From DASPKX01 sp035627835 (GTDB lineage Bacteria; Verrucomicrobiota; Verrucomicrobiia; Limisphaerales; SXQI01), in assembly GCA_035627835.1 (NCBI GenBank), contig DASPKX010000111.1, positions 1-56,717 on the forward strand: a stretch of 56,717 nucleotides of DNA. Direction: 5' to 3'. Below the pieces are notes generated by a model. The model did no database searches and was not told the origin of the DNA. It saw nothing but the letters and a program-made list of their open reading frames with translations. A program made the position numbers and the translations under genes. Of this stretch, positions 9,401-17,788 are shown one piece after another. Positions within the stretch are counted from its first letter, which is position 1, and the number at the start of each line of letters is the position of its first letter.

Positions 9401-10768
9401 CACCAGCGGTTCCTTTGCCGATGCCTCCCGGCGCTCGCTCAGGATTCGTTGAGCCATGCGGCGATGCCAAACATTTGGATGCGCCAACGTCTTCACCAAC
9501 TCAGGAACGCTCAGCTTGGCCATATCCAGACCAGCAGGGGCGGGACGAACCGCTTTGCCCTTTTCGTTGCCCGTGTAAACCACACGCCAAATGCGGCCGC
9601 GCTCGCGGTCCACACCTTCCGGATCCGCGTTCGCATTTTGGTAGCAGGGATATTTGTCGTACCAATCCATCAGCCAGAGCGCGCCATCAGGTCCAACTTG
9701 CGTGCTGACCGGGCGGAACCAGCCATCATTCGCGCGGACGAAATCCTGGACGAACGAAGCCTTAAACGAGGAGCCATTCGGCGTGAGCTTGTCCTGGTGG
9801 ACAGAGCTGTCGTGGATGTTCCCCATGAAGATCATCCCACGGTATTCCTCAGGATATTGATCCGCCTGGTAAACCTGAATGCCCGCGTAGGCAGCGCGGA
9901 AATGCTTGTGATCTACAATCGATGGCAACAACTCGTAAGCAAATGGATGCGGAGGATTCCCGGCCTGGCGAACGTACAAACCGCCCGGCGCCATGTGGAA
10001 CATGTGGTCAATCACGCATGCGGTCACGAAGGCGTTCCCGGCGCGGTCATAATCGACACCCCAAGGATTGCTCGTCCCTTCTGAAACCACCTCAAACTTC
10101 TTCGTCCGCGGATGATAACGCGCCACTGCGGCGGTCATTTCGACGCCATCATCGTTCGGGTCGTCGGGATTCTTAACATTTGAGAAAGTGAAGACGCCGT
10201 GCGTCATGTGCAGCCAACCGTCCGGCCCCCAGGTGAAGCTGTTCAAAAGTTCATGCCGGTCTTCCAACCCAAAGCCCGTCTTCACGATGGTGGTTTTGTC
10301 AGCCACGTCGTCCTTGTTCGTGTCCTCCAGGAACAACAAGTGCGGCGCCTGCCCCACGAACACGCCGCCATAACCGATAAGCACGCCTGTCGCCAGGTTC
10401 AACCCATCGGCAAACACCTTCACCTTGTCCGCGCGCCCATCGCCATCGGTGTCCTCATAGATCTTCACCCGATCCCGCGGCTTGGCCCCTTTCGGCGCGC
10501 CGAGCGGATATTCGTAAAGCTCCACGACCCAAAGCCGTCCGCGCTCGTCCCAGGTCATGGCCACTGGGTTAACGACATCCGGCTCAGCGGCGAAGAGACG
10601 AACTTCAAAGCCCGGGGGAACCGTGAACCGTTTCTGTGCTTCCTCAGGTGAGAGCGCAGGCGTGGTGGCCGGGGCATGCTGGCCGGTCAACTGCCTTCCG
10701 GCTCCCCATGCGGAAGCAGTCAGAAAGGCAGCAAGCGCGAAGCAACCCCAACGGAGGCAGGATTTCAT
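6464..10768 (-). CDS. PVC-type membrane-bound dehydrogenase / HEAT / cytochrome c fused to a DUF6807 (PmoA-like) domain
   Basis: A 1434-residue exported protein. After the signal peptide comes a beta-propeller dehydrogenase-like domain (about 40-400; 'VVNPVAMTWDERGRLWVVE', 'MTWDERG'), the TIGR02604-type domain common in Planctomycetes and Verrucomicrobia. HEAT-like helical repeats follow (about 410-850), then a cytochrome c domain with heme motif 'CFNCH' at about 882 and the usual 'GPDLTGVG'. Next is a region of about 320 residues resembling DUF6807 ('DHIWQHGIFTGLHKVNGIDFW'-like pattern near residue 1065) and a C-terminal beta-sandwich. The ATG at 10768 gives a clean signal peptide; a GTG at 10786 is the alternative. 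It probably transfers electrons from a sugar- or polymer-derived substrate in the periplasm, but the substrate is unknown. cinA follows 3 bp downstream. Confidence 0.85.
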   Translation of the reverse strand: MKSCLRWGCFALAAFLTASAWGAGRQLTGQHAPATTPALSPEEAQKRFTVPPGFEVRLFAAEPDVVNPVAMTWDERGRLWVVELYEYPLGAPKGAKPRDRVKIYEDTDGDGRADKVKVFADGLNLATGVLIGYGGVFVGQAPHLLFLEDTNKDDVADKTTIVKTGFGLEDRHELLNSFTWGPDGWLHMTHGVFTFSNVKNPDDPNDDGVEMTAAVARYHPRTKKFEVVSEGTSNPWGVDYDRAGNAFVTACVIDHMFHMAPGGLYVRQAGNPPHPFAYELLPSIVDHKHFRAAYAGIQVYQADQYPEEYRGMIFMGNIHDSSVHQDKLTPNGSSFKASFVQDFVRANDGWFRPVSTQVGPDGALWLMDWYDKYPCYQNANADPEGVDRERGRIWRVVYTGNEKGKAVRPAPAGLDMAKLSVPELVKTLAHPNVWHRRMAQRILSERREASAKEPLVAMVKSSSPLEARLFALWTLHSAELLDSSILDAAAKDSDPALRNWAARLTGERRDMSDAAAERLMTLAADKDPTVRLAVATAIRQYTSGSLTVNTPSPGGLEEADAIARIGAALIASSSDAKDPVIPFMIWHALEPIVAGNHEAALNWFRENGEDHLPLAGKLLTKTMRRISDVGEPGSLDPVIEFLNELPATSTALAIAAFDGLIEGQRGKVVSPGASASAALAKFSRSADKTLAAKAQQLGTMWGDAAALQTTLATVRNESADPQQRVAAIQSVKQQKVDAVRDALVGALKQGTPEPVALEAIRALSEVGGDNIGDRVIERWTSLAPGVKAAAASMLASRGQWTRSLLAAVEKQSIKPSEIPTPVIRSLTQSRDVNTRERAIRSIGRFRDPSQDKLALIEEKKRMILSGKPVDFNAGKEIAQRTCFNCHKLHGEGAEVGPDLTGVGRSSLDALLANVIDPNQIIGRGYEAVEVETKDGRSVSGRIVEDNEARVKLLSAGPKEEVVARNNIESMRVSDFSVMPEGLEQMPDDDFRNLIWFILNPPQDKKPIEVQMQDKKLVVRSNLPEGNGMADLLTYQMNPEFRGYLHPVKDPTGKTVVTEDKPADHIWQHGIFTGLHKVNGIDFWTEKEGKQRFVRISNITQEQDHAGWVALNEWVAPNGKVLLEEEQGITIHQPTTPYYYMIDFAWTLRAKAEKVTIGRYDYGGLAVRMAYNKTHTHLNSNGERAKETYDKRAKWLNVARAFDADTYGIVVLDHPSNPGHPAQWRVDDFGFINPSPSKQGDWTIEPNQSKTFRYRLFVHVGEGEAQYLDPAWDEFAKLKFDTVAALPSDGESVALWNPEWRVIAAEFEGTPRKLPEYHGRRNVLMTHPQDLVKGARLQRKIEVPKDKMTTLTLSAAAHDQGDWELRVYADDELLLKQAIDRKGERWKNVTVDLSRFAGKTINVIAGNFASDWSYEFGYWADIKVESKPLQQRAAK

Positions 10769-10889
10769 GCGAACATTTAAGGCCACCCGCGAACCGGGTC
10801 AATCCTTGTCGCGCGTAAGGAAGGCGTTGGCGCGAGTGTCATCAAATAAAAATAGAAATTGAGCGTCAAAATGAGCAGATTACAAAACC

Positions 10890-12083
10890 ATGACCTCGAT
10901 TGAACGCACAGTCACCGTGAGCTTTCGGCATCAGGTGCATTTTACCGAAAATGCATTCGATCCCGCGAACACACTCATCCGTGACGTCATCGCCGAGGAC
11001 AAGGAGCGCTCACAGCACAAGGCTCTGGTCGTGATCGATGAAGCACTGGCGCAGAGCCAGCCAACCCTAGCCAAAGAAATCGAAACTTACTTCGCGCGGC
11101 ATGAGTCCGTGGTCACGCTGGTCTGCCCCCCCTTGATCATGGAGGGCGGCGAGCGCACGAAGAATTCCTATTTCCACGTTTCAGAAATCCAATCGCAAAT
11201 CGACAAGCACCACATCGACCGCCATTCGTACATCTTTGCCGTTGGTGGCGGCGCTTTGCTGGACATGGTCGGGCTGGCTGCGGCCACCGCGCACCGAGGT
11301 GTGCGCTTGATCCGCTTGCCAACCACGACCTTGAGCCAGGACGACTCCGGCGTCGGCGTGAAGAACGGCATCAACGCTTTCGGGAAGAAAAACTTCATTG
11401 GCACGTTTGCGGTGCCTTACGCGGTGATCAACGATTTCAAACTGCTGGAATCACTTCCGCCTCGCGATAAGCGCGCCGGTTACGTCGAAGCGGTGAAGGT
11501 CGCTTTGATCCGGGACCGTGAATTTTTCGAGCGCATCGAGCGGGATGCAGCCAAGCTGGCCGAGTTCCAACCAGAGCCGATGAAGCGGCTGATCTACCGC
11601 TCCGCGGAGCTGCATCTCAATCACATCGCCAATTCCGGTGATCCTTTTGAAATGGGTTCAGCGCGCCCGCTCGATTTCGGCCATTGGGCGGCGCACAAGC
11701 TCGAGCAACTCTCTGAATACCGCATTCGCCATGGTGAAGCGGTCGCCATCGGCATTGCGCTCGATGTGATTTATTCACGCAAGGTAGGTTTCCTCAGCGC
11801 CACGGCAGCCAATCGCATCCTCAATCTCCTGGAAGCGCTCGGCTACGAGTTGTTCGCCAGCGAGCTGCTCCACGTTGATTCCGATAATTCGCTGATTGTC
11901 ATTCGCGGCCTGGAAGAATTCCGCGAGCATCTCGGCGGCCAACTCACCGTGACCATGCTCAAGGACATTGGCATTGGCTTTGAGGTGCATGAAATCGACT
12001 TCAACAAAATGGTTGAGGCCATTTACGAGTTGGAAAAACGCCACGCTGAGAAACAGCTTCGCTTGCAGAAGGCCATTGGGTAA
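10890..12083 (+). CDS. eboD: EboD-like 3-dehydroquinate-synthase homologue
   Basis: A 397-residue protein of the sugar-phosphate cyclase/dehydroquinate synthase fold, with the NAD-binding 'VGGGALLDMVGLAAATAHRG' and 'PTTTLSQDDSGVGVKNGIN', and metal-site segments ('EAVKVALI', 'FGHWAAHKLEQ', 'RHGEAVAIGIALD'). It is longer than AroB and starts with 'VSFRHQVHFTENAFD', which I recognise as typical of EboD. EboD belongs to the ebo (edb) cluster, linked in cyanobacteria to export of a scytonemin precursor and in Pseudomonas to nematode repellence. The reaction is not established. The next gene, 9 bp downstream, is a phosphodiesterase of the EboF kind, which supports the assignment. No eboA, eboB, eboC or eboE is visible in the window. 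A housekeeping AroB role is possible but less likely. Confidence 0.75.
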   Translation: MTSIERTVTVSFRHQVHFTENAFDPANTLIRDVIAEDKERSQHKALVVIDEALAQSQPTLAKEIETYFARHESVVTLVCPPLIMEGGERTKNSYFHVSEIQSQIDKHHIDRHSYIFAVGGGALLDMVGLAAATAHRGVRLIRLPTTTLSQDDSGVGVKNGINAFGKKNFIGTFAVPYAVINDFKLLESLPPRDKRAGYVEAVKVALIRDREFFERIERDAAKLAEFQPEPMKRLIYRSAELHLNHIANSGDPFEMGSARPLDFGHWAAHKLEQLSEYRIRHGEAVAIGIALDVIYSRKVGFLSATAANRILNLLEALGYELFASELLHVDSDNSLIVIRGLEEFREHLGGQLTVTMLKDIGIGFEVHEIDFNKMVEAIYELEKRHAEKQLRLQKAIG

Positions 12084-12092
12084 TTCTGCCGC

Positions 12093-13487
12093 GTGCGCCG
12101 CACTGCAATCATTGATGTCGTTGGGCTGACGACGGGCTGTCTTGGGCCCGAGACGCCAAGGCTGAACGCATTCCTTAAGCGCTCCGCCCTGGCTCGCATC
12201 AACCCTGGCCTGCCTGCGGTCACCTGCACCGCGCAATCGACCTACCTTACGGGTGTTTCCCCAGCCCAACACGGGATTGTCGGCAACGGTTGGTACAATC
12301 GCGAGCTGAGCGAGGTTCAGTTCTGGAAACAGTCCAACCGGCTCGTGGGCGCGCCGAAGCTTTGGGAGGAACTGCGCGCGCAGGAACCGAAATTCACCTG
12401 CGCGAAGCTTTTCTGGTGGTACAACATGTACTCGAGCGCGGATTGGTCCATCACCCCGCGCCCGGCTTACCCCGCGGATGGACGCAAGGTTTTCGACATC
12501 TACACGCATCCAGCGGATATCCGCTACGAAATCAAAAAGGAACTCGGCGAGTTTCCTTTCCCCGCTTTCTGGGGCCCGGCGGCTGGGAGCGATTCCCCGA
12601 AGTTCAAAGCAGACGACGTCTCCCGCTGGATTGCAGCGTCAGCAAAATGGATCGAGGAAAGGCATCATCCCACCCTCTCGCTAATTTACCTGCCGCACTT
12701 GGACTACAACCTGCAACGCTTCGGCCCGAACGATCCTCGGGTGGGGAAGGATTATGCGGAGATCGATTTGATCGTGGGGGATCTCATTGATTACTTCGAT
12801 AAAGCGGGTGTGCAAGTCGTGCTGCTCTCGGAGTATGGGATCACGGAAGTGAACCAGCCCGTTCATCTGAACCGCATTTTCCGTGAGCAAGGCTGGATCA
12901 AGGTTCGCGAGGAACTGGGTTTGGAAATCCTGGATGCCGGGGCGAGCGATGTTTTTGCAGTGGCGGATCATCAACTCGCCCACATCTACATCAATAATGC
13001 TTCCATTGCTCCACGGCTGAAGGCTCTGCTGCAAAAGACGCCTGGAGTCGGGGAAATTCTCGACGGCCCCGGCAAATCGCGCGAGGGCCTCAATCACCCC
13101 CGCTCCGGGGATCTGGTGGTCATTTCCACACCGGAAGCATGGTTCACTTACTATTATTGGCTGGATGACGCGCTGGCTCCTGACTTCGCGCGCACGGTGG
13201 ATATTCACCGCAAGCCCGGCTATGACCCTGTGGAATTGTTTATTGATCCGACATTAAAAGCGCCAAAACTCAAAATTGCCGCCAGCCTCTTGAAAAAGAA
13301 ACTCGGCTTCCGAATGCTCATGGACGTGATTCCGTTGGACGCAACGCTGGTGAAAGGCTCGCACGGGCGCAGGCCGGAGCGGGTGGAAGATTGGCCCGTG
13401 CTAATCGCGCCCGGGTTGCAAGCCGAAGGGGGCGCGGTTGCTGCGACGGATGTTTGCCGCCTGCTCAAGCAGCTCATTCTGCGATGA
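12093..13487 (+). CDS. Alkaline-phosphatase-superfamily phosphodiesterase (EboF-like)
   Basis: A 464-residue nucleotide pyrophosphatase/phosphodiesterase-type enzyme. The metal-binding Asp in 'AIIDVVGLTTGCLG', the nucleophile threonine within 'PAVTCTAQSTYLTG', the second-metal segment 'YLPHLDYNLQRFG', the degenerate 'LSEYGITEV' (usually SDHG) and the final His in 'VKGSHGRRP' follow the family order. No signal peptide is seen, so it is cytoplasmic unless exported otherwise. The start is a GTG at 12093, nine bases after the EboD-like gene; the frame has no nearby ATG. The 3' end overlaps the glycosyltransferase start as ATGA. In ebo clusters a protein of this superfamily is encoded as EboF, so I name it by context. 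Its substrate is unknown. Confidence 0.75.
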   Translation: MRRTAIIDVVGLTTGCLGPETPRLNAFLKRSALARINPGLPAVTCTAQSTYLTGVSPAQHGIVGNGWYNRELSEVQFWKQSNRLVGAPKLWEELRAQEPKFTCAKLFWWYNMYSSADWSITPRPAYPADGRKVFDIYTHPADIRYEIKKELGEFPFPAFWGPAAGSDSPKFKADDVSRWIAASAKWIEERHHPTLSLIYLPHLDYNLQRFGPNDPRVGKDYAEIDLIVGDLIDYFDKAGVQVVLLSEYGITEVNQPVHLNRIFREQGWIKVREELGLEILDAGASDVFAVADHQLAHIYINNASIAPRLKALLQKTPGVGEILDGPGKSREGLNHPRSGDLVVISTPEAWFTYYYWLDDALAPDFARTVDIHRKPGYDPVELFIDPTLKAPKLKIAASLLKKKLGFRMLMDVIPLDATLVKGSHGRRPERVEDWPVLIAPGLQAEGGAVAATDVCRLLKQLILR

Positions 13488-14650
13488 AATCGAGCAAGCT
13501 GGCTGTCGCCATTGTAACGCCCTTTTACGAACCTGCGTTCAAAATGGGCGGCCCAGTTCGCAGCGTCTCAGGCCTGGCCCAAGGGTTGATATCGCATGGC
13601 GTTGATGTTCGGGTTTGCACCACGTTGTGCGGCCTGGAGCAAAGCAACATTGCGCCAGGTGTCACTCAGACGGTTTCAGGCGTTCCGACCACTTACTATA
13701 AGATCGATAAACGAGGCCTGCTGCATTGGGCCTCTGGGATCCCTCGCTGGTGCGACGAGAACATTCCGAAGGTCGATCTCGTTTACGCAAATCTGAACTG
13801 GTCCTATCCCGCCCTCGCGGCGATGCGCGCCGCTTCAAGGCATGATGTGCCTGTCATCTTTGCGCCCCGAGGATCCCTGCTCAGCGCCGCTTGGAAAACT
13901 TCCACCACAAAAAAGCGCGTTTACCATCACCTTCTTGAGAGGCGTTGGTTGCAGAAAGTGGGCGCGTTCCATTACACCACAGAAGCCGAGCGGGAGGATT
14001 CCGCATGGCTGAACTTGCGTCCGCCCTCGTTCGTTTTGCCCAACCCCATCGAAATGCCACCCAGTGGGGAGGCGGTGGATTTTCGCGCGCGCCTGCAGGT
14101 TGCTCCGGGCGTGAAGCTTCTCAGTTACCTTGGCCGCCTCGACCGCGCGAAAGGGTTGTTCGAACTGCTCCAGGCAATCTCCACGCTAAAAGAGCCAGTG
14201 CACCTCGCGCTCGCGGGACCAGATCAGGAAGGAACGCAGGCCGCGCTCGTCTCGCGCTCGAGAGAACTTGGAATTACAGACAAGGTCACCTTCACCGGGA
14301 TGCTCCAGGGCAACGACCGCTTCCATCTCCTTCGCTCGTCGGATCTATTTGTGCTCCCCTCTTACTCCGAGAATTTCAGCCTCGCGGTGCTCGAAGCGGT
14401 GAGTTGCGGAAAACCGGTGGTCGCAAGCGAGCATGTCGGTATTGCGGGAGCTGTCGAGAAGGCCGGCCTGTGCCTTGTCTGTAAAATCGACCCCATCGAC
14501 ATCGCCGCGAAGATACGCGCCGCTCTCGCTGATGAAGCGCTCCAGAAACGCGCGGCAGCCAATGGCCTCGCCTTTGTGCGTGAGACCTACTCAAAGGAAG
14601 CTGTCGCGCGCGGCTTTCTTGAGCACGCGCGCCGCTTGTTGAAGCTGTAG
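13484..14650 (+). CDS. GT4-family glycosyltransferase
   Basis: A 388-residue GT-B fold glycosyltransferase. The N-terminal domain has the glycine-rich acceptor loop 'FKMGGPVRSVSGLAQGL'. The C-terminal nucleotide-sugar-binding domain has 'SYLGRLDRAKGLFELLQAI' and the EX7E-type motif around 'PSYSENFSLAVLEAVSCGKP'. These features define retaining group-1 (GT4) transferases of polysaccharide assembly. The ATG at 13484 overlaps the stop of the phosphodiesterase gene, so translation is coupled and the enzyme is likely part of the EboD/EboF-like operon; a longer in-frame start at 13391 lies inside the upstream gene and is rejected. The donor and acceptor sugars cannot be inferred. Confidence 0.9.
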   Translation: MKSSKLAVAIVTPFYEPAFKMGGPVRSVSGLAQGLISHGVDVRVCTTLCGLEQSNIAPGVTQTVSGVPTTYYKIDKRGLLHWASGIPRWCDENIPKVDLVYANLNWSYPALAAMRAASRHDVPVIFAPRGSLLSAAWKTSTTKKRVYHHLLERRWLQKVGAFHYTTEAEREDSAWLNLRPPSFVLPNPIEMPPSGEAVDFRARLQVAPGVKLLSYLGRLDRAKGLFELLQAISTLKEPVHLALAGPDQEGTQAALVSRSRELGITDKVTFTGMLQGNDRFHLLRSSDLFVLPSYSENFSLAVLEAVSCGKPVVASEHVGIAGAVEKAGLCLVCKIDPIDIAAKIRAALADEALQKRAAANGLAFVRETYSKEAVARGFLEHARRLLKL

Positions 14651-14652
14651 GA

Positions 14653-15078
14653 TTAGCTGGGTTGGCCTACCACGCTGATCATCCAGCCCATGCCGAACTT
14701 GTCCTTCAACATGCCAAAGCACGGCGACCAAAACGTCGGCATCAGTGGCATCTCGACTTCGCCCCCTTGCGAGAGGGCTCCAAAAATCCGCTCCGCGTCA
14801 GCTTTATCCGTCACGGCAATCGAAAGCGAAAAGCCGTTGAACTTGGAGTCGCCACAACCATCCGAAGCCATCAGCTCGCTCTGGCCGATACGCACGTTCG
14901 CGTGCATGATCTTGTTTTCCCAACCGGGCGGAACCATTCCTGGGGGATGCGGGTCCGGGCTTTCCTTGAACCTCATCAGCATGCCTATCTCCGCGCCAAT
15001 GGCGGATTTGTAGAAGTTAAGAGCTTCCTCGCAACTGCCCCCGAAGAAGATATATGGCTGAACCTGTGCGTTCTTCAT
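14653..15078 (-). CDS. VOC-superfamily (PhnB-like) protein
   Basis: A 141-residue glyoxalase/bleomycin-resistance fold protein of the PhnB type: 'VQPYIFFGGSCEEALNFYKSA' like opening, 'IMHANVRIGQSELMASD' in the middle and 'PTFWSPCFGMLKDKFGMGW' near the end. Such proteins are dimers with pseudo-repeated beta-alpha-beta units. Most are uncharacterised and often lack a metal site. The ATG at 15078 has a good ribosome-binding site (AGGGAG, 5-6 bases upstream); the GTG at 15105 lies before it. It converges with the glycosyltransferase gene, ending 2 bp from its stop, and stands alone. Confidence 0.85.
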   Translation of the reverse strand: MKNAQVQPYIFFGGSCEEALNFYKSAIGAEIGMLMRFKESPDPHPPGMVPPGWENKIMHANVRIGQSELMASDGCGDSKFNGFSLSIAVTDKADAERIFGALSQGGEVEMPLMPTFWSPCFGMLKDKFGMGWMISVVGQPS

Positions 15079-15187
15079 AAAGACTCCCTGTGGATGTGAA
15101 GCCACAGGTCTGCCGAAGTCCCATCACGCTGTAAAGGGAAACCTCGCGTCTCGAAAATCCGCGCTGCTTTTTCAAGGCGTTTCAGTA

Positions 15188-15739
15188 ATGTTCCGGGCCC
15201 TAACTTACGCGCAACAGAGGAGAAGCCGCCTGATTACGACACATCAACCCACAGTGACGATCCGTCCTGCGAACGACGGAGATAAGGACAAGATCTGGGA
15301 AATTTTCCGAAGCGTTGTCACAGCAGGTGACGCATTCGTTTTCGAGGCCTCGACGTCGCGTGAGGAGGCCTTCGCCTACTGGTTTGGGCCGCGAGCATGG
15401 GCCTACGTTGCTGAGGCCGACGGCAGGATCGTTGGGTCATACATGTTTCGACCGAATCAGCCTGGCCGGGGGAGCCATGTTGCCAATGCGGCATTCATGG
15501 TATCCCCCGACGCACGGGGTCTGGGTGTTGGCAAAAAGATGGGTGAGCACTGCTTGAACGAGGCGCGCCGCGTCGGGTTCAAGGCCATGCAGTTTAATAT
15601 CGTTGTTTCCACAAACACTTCCGCCGTCCGGCTCTGGAAGCAGCTTGGGTTTGCGATCGTTGGCACCCTCCCGGAGGCCTTCCGCCATGCGCATCTCGGC
15701 TTTGTGGACGCCTATGTGATGTTTAAGAAGCTGGACTGA
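15188..15739 (+). CDS. GNAT-family N-acetyltransferase
   Basis: A GNAT-fold enzyme of up to 183 residues. The acetyl-CoA-binding motif A is seen in 'VSPDARGLGVGKKMGEH' and the C-terminal part in 'STNTSAVRLWKQLGFAIVG', both well placed for the fold. The opening before 'TVTIRPANDGD' (residue 22) is poorly defined, and the true start may be downstream of the ATG at 15188. Sequences of this kind (phosphinothricin-acetyltransferase-like or ribosomal-protein-like) have diverse amine substrates, so no substrate is assigned. It is monocistronic, between the VOC gene and a secreted protein gene. Confidence 0.85.
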   Translation: MFRALTYAQQRRSRLITTHQPTVTIRPANDGDKDKIWEIFRSVVTAGDAFVFEASTSREEAFAYWFGPRAWAYVAEADGRIVGSYMFRPNQPGRGSHVANAAFMVSPDARGLGVGKKMGEHCLNEARRVGFKAMQFNIVVSTNTSAVRLWKQLGFAIVGTLPEAFRHAHLGFVDAYVMFKKLD

Positions 15740-15857
15740 CTCGCGCTGGCGTTTCAGCCGGAGTTCTCGTAATGTTGAGCAGAGCTTCCGCTCAGGCTGT
15801 CAGAGTGGAGGTAAACGAGGTTAACACGTGATCATTTCCCCAACGGGCGCAACCCGC

Positions 15858-17741
15858 ATGAAATTTCTGAATTCATTTTTTGCAGTCACCGCTTTGGCGG
15901 CCGCCGCCTTGTCCGCCTTCGCCGCGCCGGTCCCTCCTCCCGAGCAATTGCTTCCCGGCGACACCATCGGCTTTCTGAGTGTGCCCGATTGGAGCAAGCA
16001 GGCCCAGGGCTACAATGCCTCCGCTTACGGACAATTGCTCGCGGACCAGAGCATGAAACCTTTCAACGAAAAATTCGTGAAAGGCTTCACCACCGATGTG
16101 GTCGAACCGCTGGAGAAAGAACTCGGCGTGAAGTTCAAGGATTATCAGGAACTGCTGCAAGGCCAGCTCACCCTTGCGATCCTGCCAACCGAAGAGAAGA
16201 ACAAGATGTCCTGGGCGCTTCTGCTCGATTCGAAGGACAAGCAAACGAATCTCACCACACGTCTCACTGAGCTGAAGAAGCGCTGGACGGACACTGGCAA
16301 GCAGGTGAAGAGCGAGAAGATTCGTGATATTGAATTCACCTCGATCACCTTCACCTCCGAAGATGTTGAGGCTGTTTTCAAGAAAGCATTCCCTCGCGGC
16401 GCAAAAAGCGACGACCAGGACGAACAGCCGACCGAGAAGAAGAACGAAAAGCAAACGATCACGCTCGGCCAAAGCGGTTCGCTGCTCTTGGTCGGCGATA
16501 ACACCAAGACTTTGGAGAAAATCCTTTCCCGCCTCTCAGGCGGCCTTGTCAACCCGTTGGCTGAGCAAAGCTCCTACGCAAAAGACGCTCGACTCTTCCG
16601 CAATTCTCTCGTGGTTGGTTGGTTCAACTGGAAGCCTCTTTATCAACGCTTGCTCGAAGAAGCCAAACCTGACGAAGACGCCGACCAGCCCGCTATGATC
16701 AACCCACAGCAGGTTCTCGGCGCCCTTGGTCTGGATGTCATCAACAGCCTCGCTTTCTCCGGCAATTACGGAAATGACGGCATGTTCTTTGAACTCAGCC
16801 TTTCCGCACCCGAAGCCGCGCGCAAAGGGTTGCTCAAAATGATCGCTCCGGATGCCCAGGATGCCTCGCCTCCCCCGACCGTCCCTGCGGACGCCGTGCA
16901 GTTCCAACGCTGGCGTTTGAATCTCCCCCAAGTGTGGGACCAGCTTGAAGCCACTATTAAATCTGTGTCACCCCAGGCCGCTGGCGTGATGAATCTCGTT
17001 CTCGGCACGCTGGGCAAAGACAAAGATCCAAATTTCGATTTCCGCAAGAGCCTCATTGGCAATCTGGGGAACGACATCATTTCCGTCCAGAAGCCGCCCA
17101 AAGCTGCGACTCTTGAAGCCCTGCAAAATGCTCCCTCGATCGTCATGCTGGGTTCACCCAAGCCGGAAGAACTCGCGAGCGCTTTAACCTCGCTCAGCTC
17201 CATGATGGGACCGACAGAGAGCGGCAATTCCCCGTTTAAGGAGCGCGAGTTCCTGGGCAAAAAGATCTATTCCATCACCGCCCCTGACCGTGCTAACCCG
17301 GAAAAGACCCGCACCTTGAGCTACGCAGCCAGCGGTGGGTATGTCGTTTTCTCGACCGACGCAGCCGCGCTGGAAGAGCACCTTCGCAGCGCTGAAAAGC
17401 CTGCTAAATCTCTCCGCGACACGGCGGGCCTGCGCGAAGCCGCTGAAAAAGTCGGCGGCATGAGCACCGGAATGTTCGGTTTCGAGAACCAGGCCGAAAG
17501 CGCCCGCACAAATATCGAGTTGCTCAAGAAAGACCCGAAAGCGGCGAGTCGTTTGCTCTTCGGCCTCGCCGGTGAAGAAGGCGAAGACAACAAAATGGCG
17601 GAGTGGATGGACTTTTCCCTGCTCCCGAACTACGACCAGATCGCCAAATATTTTGGCCTCTCCGTCTTCTCTTTCGGCGGCACCGCCGACGGCCTAAGCA
17701 TTCGCGCCTACGCCCCTCAACCCGCAGCCATCAAGAAGTAA
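15858..17741 (+). CDS. Secreted protein of unknown function (DUF3352-like)
   Basis: A 627-residue exported protein with a signal peptide ('MKFLNSFFAVTALAAAALSAFA'-type, cleaved near residue 23). The mature part begins 'PEQLLPGDTIGFLSVPDW' and consists of alternating alpha/beta segments in what looks like repeated halves, resembling the DUF3352 proteins found in several phyla. A charged stretch near residues 180-205 is rich in Asp, Glu and Lys. No catalytic motif or lipobox is visible. The ATG at 15858 gives the signal peptide; an in-frame GTG at 15828 adds ten residues and is less likely. It ends 47 bp from the convergent ilvA relic. Function unknown. Confidence 0.7.
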   Translation: MKFLNSFFAVTALAAAALSAFAAPVPPPEQLLPGDTIGFLSVPDWSKQAQGYNASAYGQLLADQSMKPFNEKFVKGFTTDVVEPLEKELGVKFKDYQELLQGQLTLAILPTEEKNKMSWALLLDSKDKQTNLTTRLTELKKRWTDTGKQVKSEKIRDIEFTSITFTSEDVEAVFKKAFPRGAKSDDQDEQPTEKKNEKQTITLGQSGSLLLVGDNTKTLEKILSRLSGGLVNPLAEQSSYAKDARLFRNSLVVGWFNWKPLYQRLLEEAKPDEDADQPAMINPQQVLGALGLDVINSLAFSGNYGNDGMFFELSLSAPEAARKGLLKMIAPDAQDASPPPTVPADAVQFQRWRLNLPQVWDQLEATIKSVSPQAAGVMNLVLGTLGKDKDPNFDFRKSLIGNLGNDIISVQKPPKAATLEALQNAPSIVMLGSPKPEELASALTSLSSMMGPTESGNSPFKEREFLGKKIYSITAPDRANPEKTRTLSYAASGGYVVFSTDAAALEEHLRSAEKPAKSLRDTAGLREAAEKVGGMSTGMFGFENQAESARTNIELLKKDPKAASRLLFGLAGEEGEDNKMAEWMDFSLLPNYDQIAKYFGLSVFSFGGTADGLSIRAYAPQPAAIKK

Positions 17742-17763
17742 GCCACGCTGGAGCGTAGGTAGC

Positions 17764-17788
17764 CGGATGGAGTTTTACGCTTCATCCG
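17764..17788. terminator. Hairpin at a convergent gene junction
   Basis: CGGATGGAG (17764-17772) and CTTCATCCG (17780-17788) form a 9-bp stem (one G-U pair) with a 7-base loop exactly between two converging genes. There is no T-run on the plus side and only a weak one on the minus side, so a terminator role is plausible but not certain. Confidence 0.45.

Noticed and set aside
10890..12083. Housekeeping 3-dehydroquinate synthase aroB
   Set aside because: The protein is longer than AroB, starts with an EboD-like segment and is followed by an EboF-like gene; no aro genes are near.
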